DNA of 64,000 nt from JAOAHC01 sp964593045. GTDB lineage: Bacteria > Bacillota > Clostridia > TANB77 > CAG-465. Positions 25,566-34,382 of this stretch are shown piece after piece (positions within the stretch are counted from its first letter, which is position 1; every line of letters begins with the position of its first letter). The stretch is from the NCBI GenBank assembly GCA_964593045.1, contig CAZQJQ010000002.1, forward strand, positions 10,711 through 74,710. Direction: 5' to 3'. Made by a program: the position numbers and the translations under genes. The notes under the pieces were generated by a model, which was given only the letters and a program-made list of their open reading frames with translations, was not told the origin of the DNA and searched no databases.

Positions 25566-26523
25566 TTCCCATTTTTTCACATCTATTTCCCCATTTATCA
25601 ATTACCTTACCATCTTTTAAAACGGATATTATTTCACAGTTATTACTACATCCCCTACATTCATTCATACAAGTTTTAAAGTCACAATTTGATATATTAA
25701 AATCAAATAAATTTTCTTCTTTTTCATTCTTTGCAATTGTAGCGATTCCTAGTGCTCCCATTAAATGTGAGTTTGGATCTACAGATACTTTTTTATTTGT
25801 AGATTCTTCAAAAAATCTGACTACCCCTTTATTTTTGCTTACACCACCTTGAAAGACTATCCTATCCTCTATTTTTTTACCCTTGCCAACATTATTTAGA
25901 TAATTAGAAACAACCGCTTTACAAAGTCCTGCAATTATATCCTCTTTACTACAACCAACTTGAGCTTTATGTACTAAATCTGATTCAGCAAATACAGTAC
26001 ATCTTGCTGCTATATTTACAGGTTTTGTTGACTTTAATGCAATATCCCCCAGTTCCTCTATTTCTACTCCAAGTCTTTTTGCTTGTGAAGATAAAAATGC
26101 ACCTGTTCCTGCTGCACATAAGGTGTTCATTGCATAATCTACTACTACCCCATCTTTTATTATAATAATCTTCGAATCTTGACCACCTATTTCAAATATT
26201 GTTCGTACATCTGGATAAACACTTAATGTTCCAACTGCATGTGCTGTAATCTCGTTTTTAACAACTTGTGCATCTAACATTACTCCTGCTAATTTCCTTG
26301 CAGAACCAGTTGTTCCAACTGCAACAATAACTATTTTTTCAAGTGTTTTCTTTTCAAAATCAGTTATTTTTTTTTGCATATTTTCTAAAACCTTTTTTAC
26401 TGCATTTATAGGGTTGGCTTCTGTCCAAATATATTCAGAAACAATTATACTTGATTTATCATCAATAACTACCGCCTTAGTTGATATTGAACCTATATCT
26501 ATTCCTAAATACCCTTTTATCAA
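25561..26523 (-). CDS. CoA-substrate enzyme activase (BadF/HgdC family ATPase)
   Basis: 320 residues. This ASKHA-fold ATPase binds a [4Fe-4S] cluster between two subunits and uses ATP to inject a low-potential electron into a partner dehydratase/reductase. Marks: GIDIGSISTKAVVID (phosphate 1), GTTGSARKLAG, EIGGQDSK, CAAGTGAFLSSQAKR (with a cluster Cys), CTVFAESD (second cluster Cys) and FQGGVSKNKGV. It has an extra Cys-rich tail (CDFKTCMNECRGCSNNCE). The start is TTG at 26523, overlapping the previous stop by four bases; AGGTGG lies upstream. Third gene of a three-gene unit. Confidence 0.9.
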   Translation of the reverse strand: MIKGYLGIDIGSISTKAVVIDDKSSIIVSEYIWTEANPINAVKKVLENMQKKITDFEKKTLEKIVIVAVGTTGSARKLAGVMLDAQVVKNEITAHAVGTLSVYPDVRTIFEIGGQDSKIIIIKDGVVVDYAMNTLCAAGTGAFLSSQAKRLGVEIEELGDIALKSTKPVNIAARCTVFAESDLVHKAQVGCSKEDIIAGLCKAVVSNYLNNVGKGKKIEDRIVFQGGVSKNKGVVRFFEESTNKKVSVDPNSHLMGALGIATIAKNEKEENLFDFNISNCDFKTCMNECRGCSNNCEIISVLKDGKVIDKWGNRCEKMGK

Positions 26524-27614
26524 AACTTTTCCACCTCTTTTTCTTTTTTCATTTTAAGCATATCATAAAATGCTTCTAATCTAGTTTTTATTCCTACCTC
26601 ACTTGTTTGGCTATCAAAAGTAAAATATATTATAGGTATGTTGTAATCATTTGATATTCTTTGTAACATTGGCATTGCATTAATCTCTGGAGTACAACCA
26701 AATGGTTTTATATGTATAATACCATCATACCCTTTATTACACAGTTCAATACTGTGTGCAACACTCTCAGTACCATCAGCACCCAGTGCATATTTTATAT
26801 ATTTTTTTGAATCATTTAAAAGTTTTTTTTCAGCCTTAGATTTTTCAAATAAGAGATAGGTAACTGTTGTATATCTTTTAGTATGAACACCCATGTCACT
26901 CAATGTTTTTTCTAAAAACAAACTAGAAAAGGGTTCCATGGATGTATATAATTCTCCAACTATTCCTACTTTCAAATTATTAAAATAATCTTCTTTTAAT
27001 TTTACATTTTTAAGTATTTTTATATATTTTTTATAGAATTTTTTTAATTTAGAAAAAGTATTAACATCTTTTAAATCATCTAATAATTTATTATGTATTT
27101 TTTCAAATTCTCCTTTTTTATCCTCATATGATATATTGAATCTTATATAATTTTCTAGTTCATCTAAGACCCTTATTGTTTTTATTGCAAGTAAAGCAAA
27201 ATATGAAATTTTTTTAACAGATATACTAGAATCTATTTTTTTCAATTTTCTATATATCTTAATTAAATTTATTTTACCTTCTTCTGTAAGTGTTATAAAT
27301 GAAAAATTATAACCTAAATTTTTTAAAATTTTCTCTTGTACTTCAGCATAATAGCCAAATCTACATCCACCACCTGCCTGTATTAATACATTTGCACCAA
27401 GTTCTAATGATTCTATAAAATTACCTAAATTGTACTTAAAAGGAGTACACACAAAATCTGGTGAATATTTTTCGCCAAGTTCAATTGTTTTTTTAGTCAT
27501 TTTTGGCGGTACTAATATTTTAGCATTTTTAAATATATTTTTAAATAACGTAGTTATAGGTATATAATAATTTCCAAGATGAGGAAATGATATTACAACT
27601 TCATCAATTTTCAT
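26520..27614 (-). CDS. 2-hydroxyacyl-CoA dehydratase-family (HgdB-like / double-cubane-type) protein
   Basis: 364 residues. It resembles the D-component fold of 2-hydroxyacyl-CoA dehydratases and the double-cubane cluster proteins paired with an activase. Likely cluster Cys lie in DFVCTPFKYNLGNFIE, GGGCRFGYYAE and PFGCTPEINAMP. It overlaps the TTG start of the activase gene and the stop of the upstream DUF2229 gene, so the three are tightly coupled. No substrate-binding partner or CoA-transferase gene is adjacent, so a fermentative dehydratase role is not supported by context. A role as ATP-driven small-molecule reductase is an inference. Confidence 0.8.
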   Translation of the reverse strand: MKIDEVVISFPHLGNYYIPITTLFKNIFKNAKILVPPKMTKKTIELGEKYSPDFVCTPFKYNLGNFIESLELGANVLIQAGGGCRFGYYAEVQEKILKNLGYNFSFITLTEEGKINLIKIYRKLKKIDSSISVKKISYFALLAIKTIRVLDELENYIRFNISYEDKKGEFEKIHNKLLDDLKDVNTFSKLKKFYKKYIKILKNVKLKEDYFNNLKVGIVGELYTSMEPFSSLFLEKTLSDMGVHTKRYTTVTYLLFEKSKAEKKLLNDSKKYIKYALGADGTESVAHSIELCNKGYDGIIHIKPFGCTPEINAMPMLQRISNDYNIPIIYFTFDSQTSEVGIKTRLEAFYDMLKMKKEKEVEKF

Positions 27615-28518
27615 TTGTTTTTTCCTTCTTTCTAATATTTAATATATCAATAAAACTTTCAAGTCTTGTGACCTGACCAGCATTTGCCTCTGATTCATCA
27701 ATTACAATATTAAGTTTTGGAATATTTTCTAAACTATACATACAAATTTCATTTACAAGAGCATCAATACCACATGGAAATACGGATACAAATATAACTC
27801 CATCTACCATATTGATATATTTTTTTAAATTACTAATCAGTTCTTTGTTATGTTTCCAATATATACTCTTTGAAAAATATGTATATTCACTTGTATCATT
27901 CTTAGTATCTGCATAAATAACATCTATATTCTCATTTTTGATTATACTTAATATATTATCACCTAAATATTTATCATAAATCACATATGGATGAGAAACT
28001 ATTAAAATTTTAATATTATTACTAACTTTAGCATATTCATCTTGTGTTTTCACCTTTTCTTCAATATATTTTCTATATACGTTTTTTGCAATCATATACG
28101 CCTTAATAGTATCATACATATTTTTGCCAAGTTTTCTACCAAGTTTTATATATCCTTTTAAATCAGTATTTTTTTTATCATAATCTATATCAACAGTTAA
28201 AAACTTATCCTCACCGAATATATTAACACATATATCATAAAGTGCATTAAATTTTACACATGCTGCATCTTTGGTTTTAAAAGTACAAAATCTAGGTACA
28301 AATATATAATCTACTTTATATAGAAGGTTATATACATGTCCCATAAATACTTTAGCTGCTAAGCAATTTTCATCAATTGAATATCTAATACCATTTTTTA
28401 AGATTTCTTTATTAGTATCTTCACTAATTACAACTTCAAAACCAAGTTCATTAAAAAAACTTTTCCAAAATACCCCATATTTATAATATAACAAAGCTCT
28501 TGGTATACCTATTTTCAA
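27604..28518 (-). CDS. DUF2229 acyl-CoA dehydratase activase-related protein
   Basis: 304 residues from a TTG start at 28518, giving the family-typical N-terminus (M)KIGIPRALLYYKYGVFW; AAGGTGATC lies just upstream. The reading frame continues 16 codons further to an ATG at 28566, but that extension has no ribosome site or family similarity. Conserved Cys in DENCLAAKVF, FVPRFCTF and VFPCGIDALVNE suggest an iron-sulfur role. First gene of the unit with the HgdB-like and activase genes. Confidence 0.8.
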   Translation of the reverse strand: MKIGIPRALLYYKYGVFWKSFFNELGFEVVISEDTNKEILKNGIRYSIDENCLAAKVFMGHVYNLLYKVDYIFVPRFCTFKTKDAACVKFNALYDICVNIFGEDKFLTVDIDYDKKNTDLKGYIKLGRKLGKNMYDTIKAYMIAKNVYRKYIEEKVKTQDEYAKVSNNIKILIVSHPYVIYDKYLGDNILSIIKNENIDVIYADTKNDTSEYTYFSKSIYWKHNKELISNLKKYINMVDGVIFVSVFPCGIDALVNEICMYSLENIPKLNIVIDESEANAGQVTRLESFIDILNIRKKEKTNEN

Positions 28519-28610
28519 ATTGATCACCTTATTATATTTTTTACATTTTTTTAAATTTATATTCATAAAAAAGAAAAACTCTTATATTATATATAATAAA
28601 GGTTATAAAA

Positions 28611-28645
28611 TAGTAGTCCACGTAAAAAAATTACGTGGACTACTA
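28611..28645 (-). terminator. Strong terminator after the DUF378 gene
   Basis: A perfect 15-bp stem (TAGTAGTCCACGTAA at 28611-28625 and its complement at 28631-28645) with a 5-base loop, followed on the minus strand by TTTTAT. The stem is unusually long for this window. Confidence 0.85.
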
Positions 28646-28659
28646 TTTAGATGACTTTG

Positions 28660-28866
28660 TTATTCTTTCTCATCTGTAACTTTGTCATAAAAAGCAAAAG
28701 ACCATAATGCTGCTATACCTACAAGTGTATATATTATTCTACTAAGTGCAGAAGTTGAACCACCAAATATAGTAGCAATTAAGTCAAATTTAAAGAGACC
28801 AATTAATCCCCAATTTATCGCACCTATTATGACAAGAGTAAGAAAAATACTATTTAAAGCCTTCAT
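28660..28866 (-). CDS. DUF378 membrane protein
   Basis: 68 residues: MKALNSIFLTLVIIGAINWG is the DUF378/YuzA signature, with two membrane helices (about 5-25 and 38-58). AGGAGG lies 7 nt before the ATG at 28866; a start 6 codons earlier would overlap that site. Function of the family is unknown. Monocistronic, with a strong terminator. Confidence 0.88.
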   Translation of the reverse strand: MKALNSIFLTLVIIGAINWGLIGLFKFDLIATIFGGSTSALSRIIYTLVGIAALWSFAFYDKVTDEKE

Positions 28867-28950
28867 AATAATACCTCCTAGCAAATAAAATTGCCTATTT
28901 ATATATTGTGCATTTTTTAAATCATTATACTACTAGAAAGTTTATATATA

Positions 28951-29763
28951 TTATTTATTTATATATTGTTCATATAAAATTATTCCTCCTGCAATAGCGA
29001 CATTCAGGGATTCAGCTGTACTCTCCATTTGTATTTTTATATATTCATCGCATAGTTTTGATATTTCACTTGAGATACCATTTGCTTCATTTCCAAGTAC
29101 AAAGATACTTTTTTTTGAAAAATTGAAATTTTTTAAATTATTTTCTGTATTTAATATACTACCAATTAAACTATAGCCATGTTTTTTAAATTGATTTAAA
29201 TTCACTTTAAAATCATCTATATCTATTTCAAAAATATTCACTCTGAGTATTGATGACATTGTAGATCTTAAAACTTTTTGAGAATATATGTCAGCTGTGT
29301 TATTTGTACATATTATATTTTTTATTCCAAAAGCATCAGCTGTTCTAATTAATGTACCAATATTTCCTTGATCTTTTAAACCATCTAGAAGCAAAATATT
29401 GTCATTATAACTTACGTTCTTAATATCTTCTTTCCTTAATTTTATAACTACAAGAACTCCTTGGGTAGTTACTGTTTCAGTCATACTTTTAAAAATTTCT
29501 TCTTTTATATTTATTATTTGTATTTTTTTTAAATTCATTATTTTTTTTAAAAGTTTATCTGAACCATTTAAATTATTTAATATATCATATGAGTAAGCGA
29601 TAAACTCAATGTCTATCGCTCCATTTTCATATATATCTAAGGCTTCACTTACCACCTTAATTCCTTCAAGATAATACGCCCCATATTTTTTTCTGTACTT
29701 TTTGTCATTTAGGCTTTTAATATATTTTACTTTTTCATTAGATTTACTTGTTATATATTCCAT
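28951..29763 (-). CDS. TrmH/SpoU-family RNA 2'-O-methyltransferase
   Basis: 270 residues. An N-terminal substrate-binding domain (SKSNEKVKYIKSLNDKKYR) precedes the SPOUT knot domain with NILLLDGLKDQGNIGTLIRT, LGNEANGIS and IQMESTAESLNVAIAGGIIL. It methylates a ribose in rRNA or tRNA; the target is not deducible. GGAG lies 8 nt before the ATG at 29763. The frame extends upstream into the Thr/Asp repeat of the foldase gene, giving a Gln-rich run that is an artefact of that repeat. Confidence 0.9.
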   Translation of the reverse strand: MEYITSKSNEKVKYIKSLNDKKYRKKYGAYYLEGIKVVSEALDIYENGAIDIEFIAYSYDILNNLNGSDKLLKKIMNLKKIQIINIKEEIFKSMTETVTTQGVLVVIKLRKEDIKNVSYNDNILLLDGLKDQGNIGTLIRTADAFGIKNIICTNNTADIYSQKVLRSTMSSILRVNIFEIDIDDFKVNLNQFKKHGYSLIGSILNTENNLKNFNFSKKSIFVLGNEANGISSEISKLCDEYIKIQMESTAESLNVAIAGGIILYEQYINK

Positions 29764-29776
29764 AGATATAACTCCA

Positions 29777-30889
29777 TTACTCATTTTCAGTTGTAGTTGT
29801 AGTTGTATCTTCATCTGTTGTAGTTGTATCTTCATCTGTTGTTGTTGTTGTACTATCATCTTCATCAGATGGATAACTTCCTGTTATTTCATATACTACT
29901 TTATTAACTACATCATCATTTACTTCTAATTGTTCCCACATTACATCTATAATTTTTGAATTTACGTAGTTTGATCTTTCAGTAGTACTATTTGCTCTAC
30001 CATTTTCATTAATACTTTCAAGTTTTATTATATGATAACCATAATCTGATTCAACTAATGTAGAATAAATTTCACCAGCTTTTAGTGTTTTAACTGCATC
30101 TTCATATTCTGTTACAGTGCTATCATCCATATACATTTTATATTCTCCGCCATCTTCACTTGTTCCAGAATCATCTGAGTTCTCTTTTGCAAGAGTTGCA
30201 AAATCTTCACCTGCTTTAACTTTTGCAAGTATTTCTTCTGCTTTTGTTTTTGCTTCTGCTTTTTCTTCATCAGTAAGTTCCGAACCTGTTGTTGAATCAG
30301 TTGTTGAGAATAATATTTGTCTTGTAACATATTCATTTAGGTCAGCATCTTCTCCATATGTTTCTTTTATATATGCTATCATATCATCATTTGAAACATC
30401 TGCTTCTAATTTTTCAATATAATTATTTATTATATTGTCTTGATAGTATAGCTCTTTCATTTTATCAGGATCTATACCTTGTTCAACAAGTGAACTTACT
30501 TGATCTTCATCAGCAAATATTTCATCAACTTCTTGTTTTTGTTCATCTGTTTGAGTTATACCTGCTTCCTTTGCTTTTAAATAAAGCATTTTATCAACAC
30601 CTGCTTTTTGTGCTATATATTCAGGTATCTGTGTTTCTGAATATCCATAATATGACAACGTTTCAGCAAATATTTTATAATATATTGAATATTCTGCTTT
30701 TGTAACTTTACCACCTTCAAACGTTACTACTGCTTCTACATTTGCTTTGTAATAGTAAAATCCAAAAATTCCTCCTGCTGCAAGTAATACCGCTACTATT
30801 AAAGAAATTATTACAACTTTTTCTTTATTTACGGAATATTTTTTTAGTTGTTTAACTGCTCCTTCTTGATTTTCCTGTTTTTCTTTCAT
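29777..30889 (-). CDS. Membrane-anchored parvulin-type peptidyl-prolyl isomerase
   Basis: 370 residues. A cytoplasmic basic N-terminus, a membrane anchor at about 28-50 (no lipobox Cys, unlike PrsA of Bacillus), a SurA_N-like helical region, and a parvulin domain at about 185-300 (ARQ-type VTRQILFST, DFATLAKENSDD, YGYHIIKLESI). It should help fold secreted proteins outside the membrane. The C-terminus is low-complexity, alternating Thr runs with DED, encoded by a 21-bp repeat. RBS AAGGTGG. Between mfd and the TrmH-type gene. Confidence 0.87.
   Translation of the reverse strand: MKEKQENQEGAVKQLKKYSVNKEKVVIISLIVAVLLAAGGIFGFYYYKANVEAVVTFEGGKVTKAEYSIYYKIFAETLSYYGYSETQIPEYIAQKAGVDKMLYLKAKEAGITQTDEQKQEVDEIFADEDQVSSLVEQGIDPDKMKELYYQDNIINNYIEKLEADVSNDDMIAYIKETYGEDADLNEYVTRQILFSTTDSTTGSELTDEEKAEAKTKAEEILAKVKAGEDFATLAKENSDDSGTSEDGGEYKMYMDDSTVTEYEDAVKTLKAGEIYSTLVESDYGYHIIKLESINENGRANSTTERSNYVNSKIIDVMWEQLEVNDDVVNKVVYEITGSYPSDEDDSTTTTTDEDTTTTDEDTTTTTTENE
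29790..29850. repeat. 21-bp tandem repeat in the foldase tail
   Basis: The unit GTTGTAGTTGTATCTTCATC(T) occurs twice in tandem, with a partial third copy on each side, encoding the Thr/Asp/Glu-rich C-terminus of the isomerase. Copy number is likely to vary between strains. Confidence 0.7.
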
Positions 30890-30909
30890 TTCTACTCCAC
30901 CTTTTCCTC

Positions 30910-33900
30910 TTAATTTTTTAGCATATCTTCTATTTGAGATATTGCTATCTGTACAAAAGCAAGTATATCATTATTACTTTCTTTTGTCAACCAAAATTTC
31001 AAATTACTTGGCTCAAATACTAAGTAATTATTTTTAATAGAGATTTTTGTTATTCCAATTTCTCTTGATTTGTTTCTTATCTCTACTACTTTAAATAAAT
31101 TTTCTGTTTCTTTTGGTATATCTCCATACCTGTCTATTAACTCATCTATTACTATGAGTGCATCTTCTTTTGTTTGTATATTTGATATTTTTTGATATAT
31201 CATTATCTTTTGTGTTAAATCAGATATATATCTATCAGAAATATATGCTGAAACATTTATATCTATTTTTACATCTATATTTGAATCTTTTTGAGAATTT
31301 GTTATTCCAACACCTAATTTTTCATCATTTAATGCTCTTTCTAACATTGATACATATAATTCATAACCTACTGAAGCTATATGACCACTTTGTTCACTTC
31401 CAAGTAAATTACCAGCTCCACGAATTTCTAAATCACGCATTGCTATTTTAAAACCACTACCAAATTCAGTAAAATCTTTTATTGCTTTTAATCTTTTTTC
31501 TGCTATCTCTGATATCTGTTTATTTTTGTTATATGTTATATATGCATATGCAAGTCTACTAGATCTTCCAACTCTGCCTCGTATTTGATATAACTGAGCA
31601 AGCCCTAATTTATCTGCTTCTTCTACTATTATGGTATTTGCATTTTGTATATCTATTCCAGATTCTAGTATTGTTGTACATACTATTACATCTATTTCAT
31701 GTTCCATAAATTTTATCATTATATCTTCAATCATATCAGGTGGCATTTGACCATGTGCAAATACAACTCTTGCATCTTTTACCATGCTCTGTACTTTTGT
31801 TGCAACTTCTTCTATTTTGTCAACCCTGTTATATATGTAGAATACTTGACCATCTCTTGATAACTCTTTTTCTATCGCTTCTTTTATAACATCATAGTCA
31901 TATTCTAATACATATGTATGTACCGGCATTCTTTCAAGTGGTGGCTTAGTAAGGGTACTCATGCTTCTTACTCCAATCATAGACATATGTAATGTTCTAG
32001 GTATTGGGGTTGCTGTCATTGATAATACATCTACATTTTCTTTTAGTTTTTTTATAGTTTCTTTTGCTCTTACACCAAATCTATGCTCTTCATCTATTAC
32101 AAGAAAACCCAAATTTGAAAATTGTACATCTTTGGACAACATTCTATGTGTTCCAATTACAACATCAACTTCTCCAGAATTTAATTTTTGAATAATTTGA
32201 TCTTGTTTTGATTTTTTCACAAACCTACTTAGCATTTCAACTTTAATCGAAAATTTTTCCATTCTTTCTTTAAAAGTCCTATACTGTTGTAAGCAAAGAA
32301 CTGTTGTTGGTACTAGATATGCAACTTGTTTGGAATCCATTACTGCTTTAAAAGCGGCCCTTAATGCTAGTTCAGTTTTACCATAACCAACATCTCCACA
32401 AAGTAATCTATCCATTGGTATTTCTTCTTCCATGTCTTGTTTTATTTCTTCAATTGCTTGTTTTTGATCATCGGTTAATTCATACTTAAAATTATCTTCA
32501 AATTCTTTTTGCCATGGTGTATCTTTTGAAAATTTAAATCCTTTAGCATTTTTTCTTTTAGCATATAATATGATCAATTCTTTTGCTATTTCCTTTACGT
32601 GTTCAGATACCTTTCGTTTTGTTTTTTGCCACTGTTTACTTCCAAGCGTATTTAAAATAGGTTTTGAGTTATCATCACACATATATTTTTTTACACTATC
32701 TAATTGAGTTATAGGGACATAAAGGGTTGCGTTATTTTCATATTCAATTTTTATATAATCTTTATATACTCCATATATTTCAACTGTATCTATTCCTTTA
32801 TATATTCCTATACCATGATTTTCATGTACTACATAATCTCCTATTTCTAAATCATCATATGAATTTATTATCTGTCCTTCAAAATTTTTATTTAACTTTT
32901 TCTTTTTAGATATGTTACTAAGTCCTGATACCTCTTCTGCTACTAATACAAAATTAAAATCTTCATATACATAGCCACTAGATAAAATTCCTGTTGTTAT
33001 ATATATTTTATTTTTTTCAAATTTTTCTACAACCGATGTATTTTCTATATATGTTATATTACGAACGCCACTATCTATTAATATATTTTTTATCTGCTCT
33101 ACCCTAGCCATTGATGGATATACAAGTAGTACTATTTTTTCTTCTTTTTTCCAGTTTTGTAAGTCTTGTATAAGTATATCCACTGAGCTACGAAAAAAGT
33201 TGACCTCCCTACAGCTAAAGCTGTACTCTTTTCTTTTCGCATGCAGGATCCTATCTGTATTTAATGTTTCTAAATACACATTTGTCATATGTTTAAATTT
33301 TTGTTCTAATTCTTCAAATGTTAAATTTTTTATAGCGTATCGTATATCTAAATATTCTTTTTCAGAAAGCATTTTTAAGGTTTCACTATTTTCATAACAT
33401 ATATTTTTACATCTAGTAATACTTCTTACAATTTCATCAATATATATAACATAATTATCTAAATAATCTAATAAAGTACTTTGTTTATCTACGAATAGTT
33501 CAAAATATTTATATATGGTATTTTCATAATTTTCATCTTCTATTTTTTTTATATCTTCTTCTATCTTTTCTTTTAAATTAGATGATATTTTTTTATCATT
33601 TGATACCTCATTTAATTTTTCTACTACTTCAGTTATTTTTTCGTTATCAAAAATATATTCGGATGCATATGAAATTTCAATACTATCTACAGTATTTATG
33701 CTTTTTTGTGTTTCAATATTGAACTGACGAATACTATCTATTTCATCTCCAAACAACTCTATTCTATACGGTATATCTGTATCAACAAGAAATATATCTA
33801 ATATACCACCACGTACAGCAAACTGACCTTTTCCTTCTACTATACTTGTCCTTTTATATCCTAGCCTATCTAACTTTTTGACTAGCTCTTCTAAATTTAC

Positions 33901-34344
33901 ACTACTATCTTTATTTAATTTAATATTCAGGCCAATATATGTTTCTTTTGGCATCATTTTTTGAGTTAATGCATCAATTGTGGTTACAACAATTATATTT
34001 TCCTTAGATAATATCTTTTGCGTTGCATATATTCTAGCATTTTCAATTTCTCTACTTTGTGCTGATATATCATAATATACAATTTCTCTTGCTGGAAAAT
34101 ATACTATTTCTATATCACTATAAAATTTAAGATCCTGAATTGTTTTTCTTGCTTGCATTACATTTGTACAAACAAATATACTTGGTCGTTTGCTATATAC
34201 AGCTAAGCTATATACCATATGTGCTTTTTGTGAATTCGTAAGGCCTATTATGCTAATATCATTATCTCCTTTTAAATTTGATATATCATCTAACAGTCTT
34301 TTATACTTTGTATGCTTTGGCAAATCTATTATTAATGGATTCAA
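30910..34344 (-). CDS. mfd: Transcription-repair coupling factor Mfd
   Basis: 1144 residues, full length. It removes RNA polymerase stalled at DNA lesions and recruits UvrA. In order: a UvrB-like N-terminal module, the RNA-polymerase-interacting domain (EIGDYVVHENHGIGIYKG), the superfamily 2 translocase with Walker A GDVGYGKTELA, DEEH Walker B (VIDEEHRFGV) and TATPIPRTLHMS, and a C-terminal TRCF domain. RBS AAAGGAG. Sits between ligA and the foldase; uvrC lies in the same block. Confidence 0.97.
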   Translation of the reverse strand: MNPLIIDLPKHTKYKRLLDDISNLKGDNDISIIGLTNSQKAHMVYSLAVYSKRPSIFVCTNVMQARKTIQDLKFYSDIEIVYFPAREIVYYDISAQSREIENARIYATQKILSKENIIVVTTIDALTQKMMPKETYIGLNIKLNKDSSVNLEELVKKLDRLGYKRTSIVEGKGQFAVRGGILDIFLVDTDIPYRIELFGDEIDSIRQFNIETQKSINTVDSIEISYASEYIFDNEKITEVVEKLNEVSNDKKISSNLKEKIEEDIKKIEDENYENTIYKYFELFVDKQSTLLDYLDNYVIYIDEIVRSITRCKNICYENSETLKMLSEKEYLDIRYAIKNLTFEELEQKFKHMTNVYLETLNTDRILHAKRKEYSFSCREVNFFRSSVDILIQDLQNWKKEEKIVLLVYPSMARVEQIKNILIDSGVRNITYIENTSVVEKFEKNKIYITTGILSSGYVYEDFNFVLVAEEVSGLSNISKKKKLNKNFEGQIINSYDDLEIGDYVVHENHGIGIYKGIDTVEIYGVYKDYIKIEYENNATLYVPITQLDSVKKYMCDDNSKPILNTLGSKQWQKTKRKVSEHVKEIAKELIILYAKRKNAKGFKFSKDTPWQKEFEDNFKYELTDDQKQAIEEIKQDMEEEIPMDRLLCGDVGYGKTELALRAAFKAVMDSKQVAYLVPTTVLCLQQYRTFKERMEKFSIKVEMLSRFVKKSKQDQIIQKLNSGEVDVVIGTHRMLSKDVQFSNLGFLVIDEEHRFGVRAKETIKKLKENVDVLSMTATPIPRTLHMSMIGVRSMSTLTKPPLERMPVHTYVLEYDYDVIKEAIEKELSRDGQVFYIYNRVDKIEEVATKVQSMVKDARVVFAHGQMPPDMIEDIMIKFMEHEIDVIVCTTILESGIDIQNANTIIVEEADKLGLAQLYQIRGRVGRSSRLAYAYITYNKNKQISEIAEKRLKAIKDFTEFGSGFKIAMRDLEIRGAGNLLGSEQSGHIASVGYELYVSMLERALNDEKLGVGITNSQKDSNIDVKIDINVSAYISDRYISDLTQKIMIYQKISNIQTKEDALIVIDELIDRYGDIPKETENLFKVVEIRNKSREIGITKISIKNNYLVFEPSNLKFWLTKESNNDILAFVQIAISQIEDMLKN

Positions 34345-34382
34345 TGAATTTCTCTCCTTTCAACCATATCAATATTATATTA

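Noticed and set aside
29764..29865. Gln-rich N-terminal extension (MKMIVQQQQQ...) of the TrmH-type methyltransferase
   Set aside because: It lies in the frame opposite to the Thr/Asp repeat at the end of the foldase gene and has no ribosome site; the methyltransferase domain and a GGAG site start at 29763.
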